Below are positions 1-7,502 of a stretch of 53,532 bases of DNA, one piece after another. Where the stretch lies: assembly GCF_002078015.1 (NCBI RefSeq), contig NZ_LWBP01000215.1, positions 1 to 53,532 on the forward strand. Direction: 5' to 3'. The notes beneath the pieces were generated by a model. That model made no database searches and was not told where the DNA came from. It saw only the letters and a program-made list of their open reading frames with translations. The first letter of the stretch is position 1; each line of letters opens with the position of its first letter. The DNA is from Niastella populi. GTDB lineage: Bacteria > Bacteroidota > Bacteroidia > Chitinophagales > Chitinophagaceae. A program made the translations under genes and the position numbers.

Positions 1-2
1 AA

Positions 3-884
3 AGGGTAACCTTTTCTCTGGAATACGCAGTTGATATAAAAGAATGGGACTCTAGAAAAGAAATGTTAGATAATGGAGATGTTCAATATTTTACGCTTCG
101 TGCACTAAAGGATCGACTAAATAATAAATATCACCTTCTAAAAACAGAGGGAAAAGTAAATGTATTGACTTTATTAAAGAATGAAGCCGAAAGTTTGATG
201 AATGGTAACGGTCTTGAAGGAATCGCGAGATCATTATTCGATATTGAAAATAAGGAGAAGGGAGTTCCGTCATATGATGAATTCATAAAAGCTTTTGAAA
301 AATATAGTGGGTTAAAAAAGGGGGAATATAAAATTCAAACATTGGATGAGTTAATTCATTTTCATACTGAGGGCGAGGTGTATGAAATGGATACATACCA
401 AGGATTACATGCAAGGTTAAAAGGCTATATCGAAAGAAAAAGCTATGAGGAGATTTACATTCAAACAAAGTCTTGGATATGGCGAGATATCTATTTAGAT
501 GCAGGCATAAAGAAGCATAAATTTATGCCTCACATTTGGGCGAACTGGGAAAGCTATTGGATAACAAAATATCAAGATATTTTAGAGCTAGTTGGCAAGA
601 CAAGTCATTTAGATGAAATGAAGGCCAGTTCATGGCGTGCTCTCCAGGTTTTCATGGAGTGCTATAACGATGCTGGGGATATTATAACGCTGGCTTATGA
701 AATTGATGATGACATGCGTCTATACCCTCTGTCCGTAATCACTATGTTAGAAATATTTGATGCGGAAACTTGTTTTGATGAGTATTGTGAATATGAATTT
801 GATCAATCGGATGAATGGGAAAGTGTTTCTATAAGTGATGATGACGATAGTCCAATCTTTTATATTAAACCAGAAGATCTGTAG
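3..884 (+). CDS. Left-truncated hypothetical protein of a putative integrative element
   Basis: The reading frame is open to the left edge of the window, so the gene probably begins outside; the first internal ATG is at 63 (273 residues from there). I do not recognise the family. The residues before the ATG (around VDIKEWD) and the following charged helical stretch faintly recall the arm-binding N-terminus of Bacteroidota tyrosine recombinases, and SYDEFIKAF near residue 74 faintly recalls a core-binding domain. There is no R-H-R-Y catalytic set and the C-terminus is acidic (SDDDDS), so this is not a functional recombinase as it stands. The sequence has no signal peptide or membrane segment. 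Base composition is clearly more AT-rich than the genes after 2.2 kb, and the gene lies beside the 3' end of a tRNA, both consistent with acquired DNA. Confidence 0.6.
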   Translation, partial: RVTFSLEYAVDIKEWDSRKEMLDNGDVQYFTLRALKDRLNNKYHLLKTEGKVNVLTLLKNEAESLMNGNGLEGIARSLFDIENKEKGVPSYDEFIKAFEKYSGLKKGEYKIQTLDELIHFHTEGEVYEMDTYQGLHARLKGYIERKSYEEIYIQTKSWIWRDIYLDAGIKKHKFMPHIWANWESYWITKYQDILELVGKTSHLDEMKASSWRALQVFMECYNDAGDIITLAYEIDDDMRLYPLSVITMLEIFDAETCFDEYCEYEFDQSDEWESVSISDDDDSPIFYIKPEDL

Positions 885-987
885 TGATATGAAGGAGTAT
901 AAAATATCCAACTATTTTGTATGAATAACAACAAACTAATCCAGAGATTACCTATGGCTTGAGCGTCCCGTTGTTTAATTAAATTAT

Positions 988-1212
988 ATGCCACAACAGA
1001 AGCAACCCTCTATTTATGATCTCCGCGGTAAATTTCAGTTTACAACTGAAAAGTTATGGTTTAGACTAGTGATTTACGTTGTTACTGCGATATTTTGGTT
1101 GGGTGTTGTTTATGCTTTAAGAGAGTGGAGTATTCCTGCATTAGCTTTAAAAGGGATAAGTGGAGCATCAATTGGTAATATTCTAAAACTTAAAGGCCAA
1201 TCCCAAAAATAG
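988..1212 (+). CDS. Small single-pass membrane protein, hypothetical
   Basis: A 74-residue protein with one strong hydrophobic segment (about residues 25-45, LWFRLVIYVVTAIFWLGVVY) preceded by a charged N-terminus. The last 20 residues are polar and basic. I do not recognise a family. It shares the AT-rich composition of the gene before it and is followed by a hairpin at 1326-1354 and then a tRNA, so it is probably the last gene of the putative element at the left edge. There is no visible Shine-Dalgarno sequence, which is normal for this phylum. A short hypothetical like this could be spurious, but the composition and the well-formed transmembrane segment favour a real gene. Confidence 0.5.
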   Translation: MPQQKQPSIYDLRGKFQFTTEKLWFRLVIYVVTAIFWLGVVYALREWSIPALALKGISGASIGNILKLKGQSQK

Positions 1213-1325
1213 ACCCGAAGTAGTATCGGCTTAAGTAACTATTGCATAGAAGTAATATTAAATTCCGAACTCCTGCCTTATAGTCTGTCAAGTATGGAAA
1301 TCGCAATCTCAATAAATCATAATGC

Positions 1326-1354
1326 AAATGGCCTCACAATAAGTGAAGCCATTT
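1326..1354. terminator. Hairpin between the small membrane gene and the tRNA
   Basis: AAATGGCcTCAC (1326-1337) pairs with GTGAaGCCATTT (1343-1354) with one mismatch and a 5-nt loop. A short T run follows on the plus strand only, so it fits best as a terminator for the gene ending at 1212. Confidence 0.5.
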
Positions 1355-1362
1355 TGTCCGTG

Positions 1363-1436
1363 TAGCGGGATCGGGAGTTGAACCCGAGACCTTTGGGTTA
1401 TGAATCCAACGCTCTAACCACCTGAGCTATCCCGCC
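1363..1436 (-). tRNA. tRNA with CAU anticodon (tRNA-Met, or lysidine-type tRNA-Ile)
   Basis: On the minus strand a 74-nt cloverleaf is visible. The acceptor GGCGGGA pairs with TCCCGCT (first pair G-U) and the discriminator is A. The D arm starts AGCTCAG with GGTTAGAGC, the anticodon loop is TTCATAA (CAU), and the T arm contains GGTTCAACTCC. CCA is not encoded (ACAC follows). The anticodon stem has one A-C mismatch next to the loop. Elongator Met and lysidine-modified Ile2 cannot be separated by eye; it is probably not the initiator, because the acceptor has a pair at its top. The AT-rich putative element abuts its 3' end, a common integration site. Confidence 0.93.
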
Positions 1437-2206
1437 ATTTTATTTATATCGATCCGCACTGTAGCCGGATCTCCGGGCCCGATTTTCCTGGCCCCTTAAA
1501 TTATGGGGTGCAAAAATAGAAAAAAATAGGTTTCCGGAAAATTTTATTAGGCCTTAATGGACAATTATTTAAGGGAAAACCGGTTTTTTCGCCCCATCCC
1601 GGCAGCTGAGCTCAAAAAATGCTCCCGCCACCTGTAAAAAACCTTCCCAAAAGAGGTTTTCAATCAAACATCTCCCCGGAACAAGAGCAATGCCCAATAG
1701 TAAATACCGGATAGATGCTGAACTGTACCGGAATAGTACCAAACCGGTAGTTTAATGGTAGGGAATAGTAGTGGAGTAGTAGAGATATGGCCTGGGTACT
1801 GTACCGGGATACTCTACGGACACTACAGGAATACACAGGCGCAAGAGCATATCCAGAGCTATCTAAGAGCTATCCCAGACAATACCCCTGCAATCTGACA
1901 CCCTGTCTCGTCCCTGTCTCGTCCTAATGTCTCGTCCTAAAATAGCTATACATGTGAAGAATAAATCCTGAACAACCAGACAAGAGAAGTGATAATCCTG
2001 AAGTTGTTTCGTTCTAAAATAGACCGTAGATCCTCACCACCTGAAGACTGTCAAACACGAACTGGCCGTTTCATCTTTGCCCGGCTTTTCCATTTCACCC
2101 TGCCCGGTTCCAATTTGTCCTTTAAAATACCACCCGCCAACACAACCAGCAACCCCCACTAATTCTTGCTCAAATTCCAAAAAACATCCATCTTCGCGTT
2201 TTGGTT
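1437..2206. other. Non-coding stretch with scattered short repeats
   Basis: No credible reading frame is seen on either strand. The interval holds partial duplications: CTGTACCGG followed by A/G-ATA near 1725 and 1798, AGAGCTATC twice near 1855-1880, and the TGTCTCGTCC set annotated separately. The mix suggests decayed mobile DNA between the tRNA and the helicase gene. Confidence 0.5.
1904..2022 (+). repeat. TGTCTCGTCC direct repeats, possible insertion-sequence end remnants
   Basis: TGTCTCGTCC occurs at 1904-1913, 1915-1924 and 1929-1938; the last copy continues as TAAAATAG. A diverged copy, TGTTTCGTTCTAAAATAG, lies about 75 nt further on (near 2004-2021). Sequences starting with TG and reading C(G)TyCTAAAATAG resemble terminal repeats of some insertion sequences, but no transposase is present, so this is a weak inference. 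Confidence 0.35.
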
Positions 2207-2237
2207 AAAGGCTTCGGTGAAGGAGCCTTTTATTATT
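2207..2237 (+). terminator. Terminator-like hairpin upstream of the helicase gene
   Basis: AAAGGCT (2207-2213) and AGCCTTT (2224-2230) enclose a 10-nt loop and are followed by TATTATTT. No gene ends just upstream on the plus strand, so it may end a lost or untranslated transcript. It resembles the hairpin at the right edge of the window (53505-53532). Confidence 0.45.
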
Positions 2238-2249
2238 TAAATCCGTGTT

Positions 2250-4103
2250 ATGACTGCTGCAGGTAAAACTTCCGCACAAGTGGGTAAACAGGCGCTTACA
2301 AAACAGCAAACCGCTATCATAAACTCAGGCGGCGATCTTCGCATCAATGCCGTGGCCGGTTCCGGTAAAACAACTACCATCATTGCATATGCGGCTTCCC
2401 GTTCGGCTAATGCCCGCATCCTGTACCTCGCATTCAATAAAAGTGTAAAACTGGAAGCAGCGCGGAAGTTTGAAGCCTGCGGACTTACCAATACGAAAGT
2501 GGAAACCGCCCACTCGCTGGCCTACAAGCATATTGTTTTCAAACACAACTATAAAATAAAAGCGCAGGGTTACAGGAATAGTGAAATTTGCCAGGTGCTC
2601 GGCATCCGGGGCAATGGCGAAAAACATGCTGAATTCGTTGTTGCCAACCACATTGCCAAATTCGCCGCTTACTTCTGCAACAGCGATAAAGCCAGGGTGC
2701 AGGACCTGAATTACCTCGATACGATTGTTGATGTCAATGCCCGGGCCTTCGTTAATTCCTACTATAAATTCATTGAAGATGGCACCCGCCTCTTTCTCGC
2801 TAAAATGGATAAGGGAGAAATTGAGATCACGCACGACTTCTACCTGAAGAAATTTCAGCTGTCGAACCCCATACTTCCCTATGATTATATTCTTTTCGAT
2901 GAAGCGCAGGATGCATCCGCTGCCATGCTCGATGTTTTTAAAAAACAAAAAGCCACTAAGATAATTGTAGGCGATACCCATCAGCAGATCTATGGCTGGC
3001 GGCATGCAGTAAACTCACTGGATAAAGTCGATTTCAATACACTCCATCTTTCCACCAGTTTTCGCTTTACGCAAGACATCGCTAACCTCGCCACCAACAT
3101 CCTCTCCTGGAAGAACCATTTGTTCGAATGCAACCCGGTGGCCATTTCAGGAATAGGCGATGGCAAAAAAGAAGCGTCAAAAGCAACCATTGCCCGCACC
3201 AACCTCGGCTTGCTGTTGAATGCCATTAACTATATCACCGACAATAAGGTTAAACATATTTATTTTGAAGGCAACATCAGCTCATACACCTACGCCGATG
3301 ACGGCACTTCTTTGTACGATGTGCTGAGTTTGTATAATAATAACCGCGACCGCATCCGCGATCAGTTGGTTGGCGCCATGAAAGACATGGAGGAACTGGA
3401 AGAATACGTTGAAAAAACGGAAGACCATCAGCTGGCTACCATGATCGAGATCGTGCGTGAATACGGCAATGAAATTCACGGTATCCTTAAATCGCTCAAG
3501 GAACTGCAAACAACCGATGAAGAAAGAGGCAGGGCCGAAATGATCTTCTCTACCGTGCACCGCGCCAAGGGAATGGAATATGATGTCGTGCACTTAGTAA
3601 ACGATTTTCTCTCAGAAAGCAAATTGAAGGAACTGAAAGAAAAGCAAAAGACCGACAAAACCGCCATCGCCGACAACGCCCGCCTCAATGAAGAGATCAA
3701 TTTGTTATATGTTGCGGTTACCCGTACCAAAAACAAACTGCATATTCCTGAAAACCTGCTGCCGAAAGATTTTCCCGCTTCCCCCTATATTATAAAAGTA
3801 AAAGCGCGGGAAGCCAGTTTTGATTACAATAGCTACTTTGCAGAGAAAGCGGCTAAAACAAAAACTACTCCCGCCAAAAAGAAAACTGTTGCCACCGGGG
3901 CCAAAGAAAAGAGCTATACCGTTTGGAATAAAAGAGAGGTTAACAAAGATGCCTATAAACCCTGGACCGATGAGCTTGACGAAGAACTGAAGATGCACTA
4001 TGATAATGGAACCTCCATCGGTAAAATAGCCGCTCACCTCGGCCGCACCAAGGGCGCCGTTATTTCCCGCCTTAAGAAATTGAGCTATTACCTCGATGAG
4101 TAA
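2250..4103 (+). CDS. UvrD/Rep-like superfamily 1 DNA helicase with C-terminal helix-turn-helix
   Basis: A 617-residue ATP-dependent 3'-5' helicase of superfamily 1A, similar in layout to Fbh1-like enzymes. Motifs in order: Walker A AVAGSGKTT (34-42), Walker B LFDEAQD (about 213-219), motif III GDTHQQIYGW (about 241-250), motif IV LSTSFRF, motif V TVHRAKGMEYD (about 434-444) and motif VI LYVAVTRTKN (about 486-495). A lysine-rich linker (about 525-560) leads to a C-terminal HTH-like module (571-611) with WTDELDEEL and GKIAAHLGRTKGAVISRL, typical of small DNA-binding domains that begin W-T. It lacks the extra domains of full UvrD/PcrA, so a role in recombination control or repair is inferred rather than shown. 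It stands alone on the plus strand; the start is the ATG at 2250. Confidence 0.88.
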   Translation: MTAAGKTSAQVGKQALTKQQTAIINSGGDLRINAVAGSGKTTTIIAYAASRSANARILYLAFNKSVKLEAARKFEACGLTNTKVETAHSLAYKHIVFKHNYKIKAQGYRNSEICQVLGIRGNGEKHAEFVVANHIAKFAAYFCNSDKARVQDLNYLDTIVDVNARAFVNSYYKFIEDGTRLFLAKMDKGEIEITHDFYLKKFQLSNPILPYDYILFDEAQDASAAMLDVFKKQKATKIIVGDTHQQIYGWRHAVNSLDKVDFNTLHLSTSFRFTQDIANLATNILSWKNHLFECNPVAISGIGDGKKEASKATIARTNLGLLLNAINYITDNKVKHIYFEGNISSYTYADDGTSLYDVLSLYNNNRDRIRDQLVGAMKDMEELEEYVEKTEDHQLATMIEIVREYGNEIHGILKSLKELQTTDEERGRAEMIFSTVHRAKGMEYDVVHLVNDFLSESKLKELKEKQKTDKTAIADNARLNEEINLLYVAVTRTKNKLHIPENLLPKDFPASPYIIKVKAREASFDYNSYFAEKAAKTKTTPAKKKTVATGAKEKSYTVWNKREVNKDAYKPWTDELDEELKMHYDNGTSIGKIAAHLGRTKGAVISRLKKLSYYLDE

Positions 4104-4148
4104 TTATCAGCCTCTTACACCCTTAACAAAAGGTTAGCAAAGAAATAT

Positions 4149-4179
4149 TTTGAAAAATGTACCATTCGGTATATTTTTG
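4149..4179 (+). promoter_or_regulatory. Promoter of the TetR gene with operator between -33 and -7
   Basis: TTTG at 4149-4152, a 19-nt spacer, then TATTTTTG at 4172-4179 exactly match the Bacteroidota TTTG/TAnnTTTG consensus. The dyad TACC-ATTC-GGTA (4160-4171) fills the spacer end, and the same half-sites recur before the next gene (4796-4811), so it is the likely autoregulatory TetR operator. Confidence 0.75.
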
Positions 4180-4186
4180 TGGTGTT

Positions 4187-4774
4187 ATGACAAAAGCAGA
4201 GCGCACAAGGCATTTTATTGTAGAGAAAGCAGCTCCCATCATCAATAAAAAGGGAATGGCCGCCACCTCTATCAATGATATAGTAGATGCTACGCAGCTT
4301 ACGAAGGGAAGTATCTATGGCAATTTCGAGAACAAGGATGAAATATGCCACGAAGCTTTTGATTACCTGGTTAAAAGGTTGAGTGCCGATATGGCTGTAC
4401 ATATGTCACGCGCAGCTACCAATGAAGAGAAATTATATGCATTGTTCGATTATTATCTCAGCACCCTAAAAGAGGAACATAATTATGGCTGCCCGCTCAT
4501 GAATTTTGGTACAGAAGCAGATGATACCAATCCCATTGTAAAACATAAAGTGAACAAGGCAATTCTGGCAACCCAGAACCTCGTGGCAAAGGTTATTCGT
4601 GCCGGCATAGAAGCCGGCGAGTTTCAAAAAATATTCGACGCTGAATCTTTTTCTATAAAAGCTTTCGCCATGATCGAAGGCGGTTTGTGGATGGCCCGTT
4701 TACAGGGCAGCACGAAACAGTTACAGGTAATTATCGACCAGCTGAAGCAGGAAATCAAAGGCTATTGCCCATAG
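4187..4774 (+). CDS. TetR/AcrR family transcriptional regulator
   Basis: A 195-residue repressor starting at the ATG at 4187. The frame extends 30 nt further upstream, but an earlier start would lie inside the promoter and operator, so it is rejected. The N-terminal HTH is clear (TSINDIVDATQLTKGSIYGNF, about residues 27-46), followed by FENKDEICHEAF, the usual TetR fold. The C-terminal ligand domain contains YGCPLMNFGTEADD, close to the TetR_C subgroup that controls small-molecule dehydrogenases. Matching dyads (TACC-N4-GGTA) lie in its own promoter and before the SDR gene at 4847, so it probably represses both and is released by an unknown, perhaps electrophilic or carbonyl, compound. Confidence 0.88.
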   Translation: MTKAERTRHFIVEKAAPIINKKGMAATSINDIVDATQLTKGSIYGNFENKDEICHEAFDYLVKRLSADMAVHMSRAATNEEKLYALFDYYLSTLKEEHNYGCPLMNFGTEADDTNPIVKHKVNKAILATQNLVAKVIRAGIEAGEFQKIFDAESFSIKAFAMIEGGLWMARLQGSTKQLQVIIDQLKQEIKGYCP

Positions 4775-4795
4775 CCCCTTTTTTTTGAAAAAAAA

Positions 4796-4811
4796 TATAC
4801 CGTTTGGTATA
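4796..4811 (+). promoter_or_regulatory. TetR operator before the first SDR gene
   Basis: Perfect dyad TATACC-GTTT-GGTATA (16 bp), sharing the TACC-N4-GGTA core with the site at 4160-4171. TTTG at 4784-4787 lies upstream and a weak -7 (TATAAAAC) starts at 4808, so bound repressor would sit between the promoter elements. Confidence 0.75.
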
Positions 4812-4846
4812 AAACAGGAAAGCATACTCACATAAAACATACAAAT

Positions 4847-5593
4847 ATGAACATTGAAAACAAAACCATCCTGGTTACAGGAGGCGGTACTGGCATTGGC
4901 TTTTCTATAGCCAAAAAGTTATCCGGAAATGGAAACCAGATCATTCTTGTCGGCAGAAGGGAAGACAAACTAAAAGAAGCCGCAGCCCAATTGCCCAACA
5001 CATCTTATGCTGTTGCCGATGTTACCAGCGAAGCCGATGTGGAAAACCTGGTTAAGCAGGTGAAGCAACAATTCGGTGGCCTTGATATTTTGGTGAACAA
5101 TGCCGGTGTGGCAACTGCTTATCCGCTCGACAGTGAAAACGGCGTATACGAAAAAGCGAAATTCGAAATGGACCTGAACTACCTGTCGGTAGTAAGACTC
5201 ACTGAAAAGTTGTTACCATCGCTGAAAGCCAGTAAAGAAGCTGCGATCATCAATATTCAATCAGTCGTTTCGTATTTGCCTTCAATGGTCTTGGCGACGT
5301 ACAGCGCTACAAAAGCGGCATTACATTCCTATTCTCAATCGTTACGGCTGGTACTTGAAAAAGCAAACGCACCGGTAAAGGTTTTTGAAGTATTTCCTCC
5401 GTTTGTTGATACCGATATGGCCAAAGGGTTCGATGCAGATAAGTTATCGCCCGATGAAGTGGCCCGGGATATTTACAATGCGCTGCAGAAGAACAACTAT
5501 GCAATAAGACCGGGAAGAACAAATGAAGTATACCAGTCATTCCTGCAATCGCCCGAGGTTACATTGAAGGCATTCAATGGGGTTGAAGCCTGA
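4847..5593 (+). CDS. SDR family oxidoreductase, DltE-like
   Basis: A 248-residue classical short-chain dehydrogenase. The cofactor motif TGGGTGIG is at 11-18, NNAG at 84-87, a catalytic Ser is in NIQSVVSYLPS near 138, and the active-site pair is Y152-x3-K156 in YSATK. The pattern and length fit the DltE-like cluster (COG3967), which takes NAD(P)H and acts in the cytoplasm; the substrate is unknown. It lies 72 bp after the TetR gene and carries the same dyad in its promoter, so it is the probable regulated target. The start at 4847 is supported by the immediate beta-strand MNIENKTILVTGG. Confidence 0.88.
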   Translation: MNIENKTILVTGGGTGIGFSIAKKLSGNGNQIILVGRREDKLKEAAAQLPNTSYAVADVTSEADVENLVKQVKQQFGGLDILVNNAGVATAYPLDSENGVYEKAKFEMDLNYLSVVRLTEKLLPSLKASKEAAIINIQSVVSYLPSMVLATYSATKAALHSYSQSLRLVLEKANAPVKVFEVFPPFVDTDMAKGFDADKLSPDEVARDIYNALQKNNYAIRPGRTNEVYQSFLQSPEVTLKAFNGVEA

Positions 5594-5692
5594 AATAAGT
5601 GAGCTTTTGAACAAACTATCATTGAGCTGTTAAACAAACCAGCCAGCGCGTGAATGACCCAACTTTGTGGTATCAAAAAAACAAATAATACC

Positions 5693-6577
5693 ATGACAAA
5701 AGTTTGGTTTATCACAGGCAGCTCCCGCGGATTGGGAAGGTCACTTACAGAAGCCGTACTGGCAAAAGGCGATAAAGTGGCGGCTACTGCCCGCCAGCCT
5801 CAACAATTGAATGACCTTGTTACCAAATATCCTGGTCAAATTCTTCCACTTCAGTTAGACGTAACTAAAAAAGAAGAGATCATCAAAGCGGTTGAACAAA
5901 CGGTGGCGCATTTTGGCCGTATAGATGTGCTCGTTAACAATGCCGGCTTTGGCATTATCGGTGCTGCAGAAGCATTTACCGACGAACAGGTGCGCACCCA
6001 GCTCGAAACGAATCTCTATGCCGTTATTGAAGTAACACGGGTTGTGTTGCCCTATATGCGTAAGCAAAGAAGCGGCCGCATTTTGCAGCTCAGCTCCATT
6101 GGCGGCCGCGTTGGCAGTGCAGGTATTGCCATTTATCAGGCCGCTAAGTTTGGCGTAAGCGGATTTACAGAAGTTGTGGCAAAAGAAGTTGCGCCCCTGG
6201 GCATTAAAGTTACTTCGGTAGAACCCGGCGGCTTCCGTACCGATTGGGCCGGCGCCAGCATGTCCTACGCCCCGGCTGTAGAAGGTTATGAAACAACAGT
6301 TGATGTGCGGATCGATTATTTTAAAAGCGGCGCCAATGTTCCTATAGGCGACCCGGCAAAAGCGGCACAGGTAATGATCAGTTTAACCGACCACCCCGAG
6401 CCACCCGTACACCTCATACTGGGCAGCGAGGCCGCGGCTATATTGCAGTACACAGATAATGTAAGAAAGGCGGAGTTTGAAAAATGGATGCCCGTAACGC
6501 TTTCCACAGATCATGACGATGCGGTTAATTTCCTGGAAACTCCTTACGGCAAACAATTACTTGGACAAAAAAATTGA
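5693..6577 (+). CDS. SDR family oxidoreductase (second copy, different subgroup)
   Basis: A 294-residue classical SDR starting at the ATG at 5693; the frame opens 39 nt earlier but MTKVWFITGSSRGLG is the canonical N-terminus. The cofactor motif is TGSSRGLG (8-15), NNAG is in LVNNAGFG, and the active-site pair is Y148-x3-K152 in YQAAK. The longer C-terminus after PGGFRTDW fits the group often named as 17-beta-hydroxysteroid-like or retinol-like dehydrogenases in soil Bacteroidota. It follows the first SDR by about 100 bp, without the TACC-N4-GGTA dyad, so its control may be separate. An AraC regulator follows 30 bp downstream. The substrate cannot be told from sequence. Confidence 0.88.
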   Translation: MTKVWFITGSSRGLGRSLTEAVLAKGDKVAATARQPQQLNDLVTKYPGQILPLQLDVTKKEEIIKAVEQTVAHFGRIDVLVNNAGFGIIGAAEAFTDEQVRTQLETNLYAVIEVTRVVLPYMRKQRSGRILQLSSIGGRVGSAGIAIYQAAKFGVSGFTEVVAKEVAPLGIKVTSVEPGGFRTDWAGASMSYAPAVEGYETTVDVRIDYFKSGANVPIGDPAKAAQVMISLTDHPEPPVHLILGSEAAAILQYTDNVRKAEFEKWMPVTLSTDHDDAVNFLETPYGKQLLGQKN

Positions 6578-6607
6578 ACTTTGCCTTAACGCATAATCTG
6601 AATTATT

Positions 6608-7405
6608 ATGGCGCATCAACCGTCGAAACCAGAAATTGTTTACTCCTGCTACTACGAGGTGAGTCGCGGGGGTGAACAATTTATTCAGGACCACGTTTTC
6701 AGTTATCACATTTCAGGTACATTGGTGGTGAATGATGGTAACAAAGAACATGTTTTCAAAGAAGGCGATTTCAGGTTCGTGAAAAGAAATCAACTGGCGA
6801 AGTTCCTGAAACAACCGCCGCCCGGTGGTGAGTTCAGGACCCTGTCTGTTATACTCGATCAGGAAACCCTGAAGAGTTTAAGCATTGAGCATGGTTATAC
6901 GGCAGATAAAACACATACGTCACCAAATTTTGTGGTACTGAAACCCGATCCCCTGTACAAAAGCTTTATGGATTCCATTCTTCCGTATGGCAACCTGTCG
7001 CCCGACGCGAATAAAGCATTATTATCCTTAAAGGTAAAAGAGGCGGTGTTATTGCTGCTGCGTAACGAACCTTCTTTAAAAGAAATCCTGTTCGATTTTA
7101 CCGTGCCGGGCAAGATCGACCTGGAAGCGTTCATGTTGCAGCATTATCAATTCAATGTAGGGTTGAACCGGTTTGCATATTTAACGGGACGAAGCCTGGC
7201 TACCTTTAAACGAGATTTTGAAAAAACATTTCATACCTCGCCGGGCAACTGGTTATTGCAAAAACGGCTGGAGGAGGCTTATTATCTTATCAAACAAAAA
7301 GGAAACAAACCCTCTGATGTATACCTTGAGGTAGGCTTTGAAGACCTGTCGCATTTTTCATATGCATTTAAAAATGCCTATGGGATATCGCCTTCAAAGA
7401 TATAG
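6608..7405 (+). CDS. AraC family transcriptional regulator
   Basis: A 265-residue regulator. The N-terminal half (about 1-150) is a cupin-like sensing domain (VFSYHISGTLVVNDG, FKEGDFRFVKRNQLAKF). The C-terminal 95 residues hold the two-HTH AraC DNA-binding domain: RFAYLTGRSLATFKRDF for the first and DVYLEVGFEDLSHFSYAFK, ending YGISPSKI, for the second. It follows the SDR gene by 30 bp in the same direction and may be cotranscribed, so it may regulate that oxidoreductase. The ligand is unknown. Confidence 0.88.
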   Translation: MAHQPSKPEIVYSCYYEVSRGGEQFIQDHVFSYHISGTLVVNDGNKEHVFKEGDFRFVKRNQLAKFLKQPPPGGEFRTLSVILDQETLKSLSIEHGYTADKTHTSPNFVVLKPDPLYKSFMDSILPYGNLSPDANKALLSLKVKEAVLLLLRNEPSLKEILFDFTVPGKIDLEAFMLQHYQFNVGLNRFAYLTGRSLATFKRDFEKTFHTSPGNWLLQKRLEEAYYLIKQKGNKPSDVYLEVGFEDLSHFSYAFKNAYGISPSKI

Positions 7406-7502
7406 GGAAGCTTCAACTTCCTTTATATACTACACCGGCCTGTTTCGCGTATTCCTAGCACCGCTATATACGGCGTTATAGTTTTTTCATTACTTTTCCT
7501 CC

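Noticed and set aside
2325-3005. 226-residue minus-strand frame
   Set aside because: Antisense to the helicase motifs; composition follows the opposite strand and no domain is recognisable.
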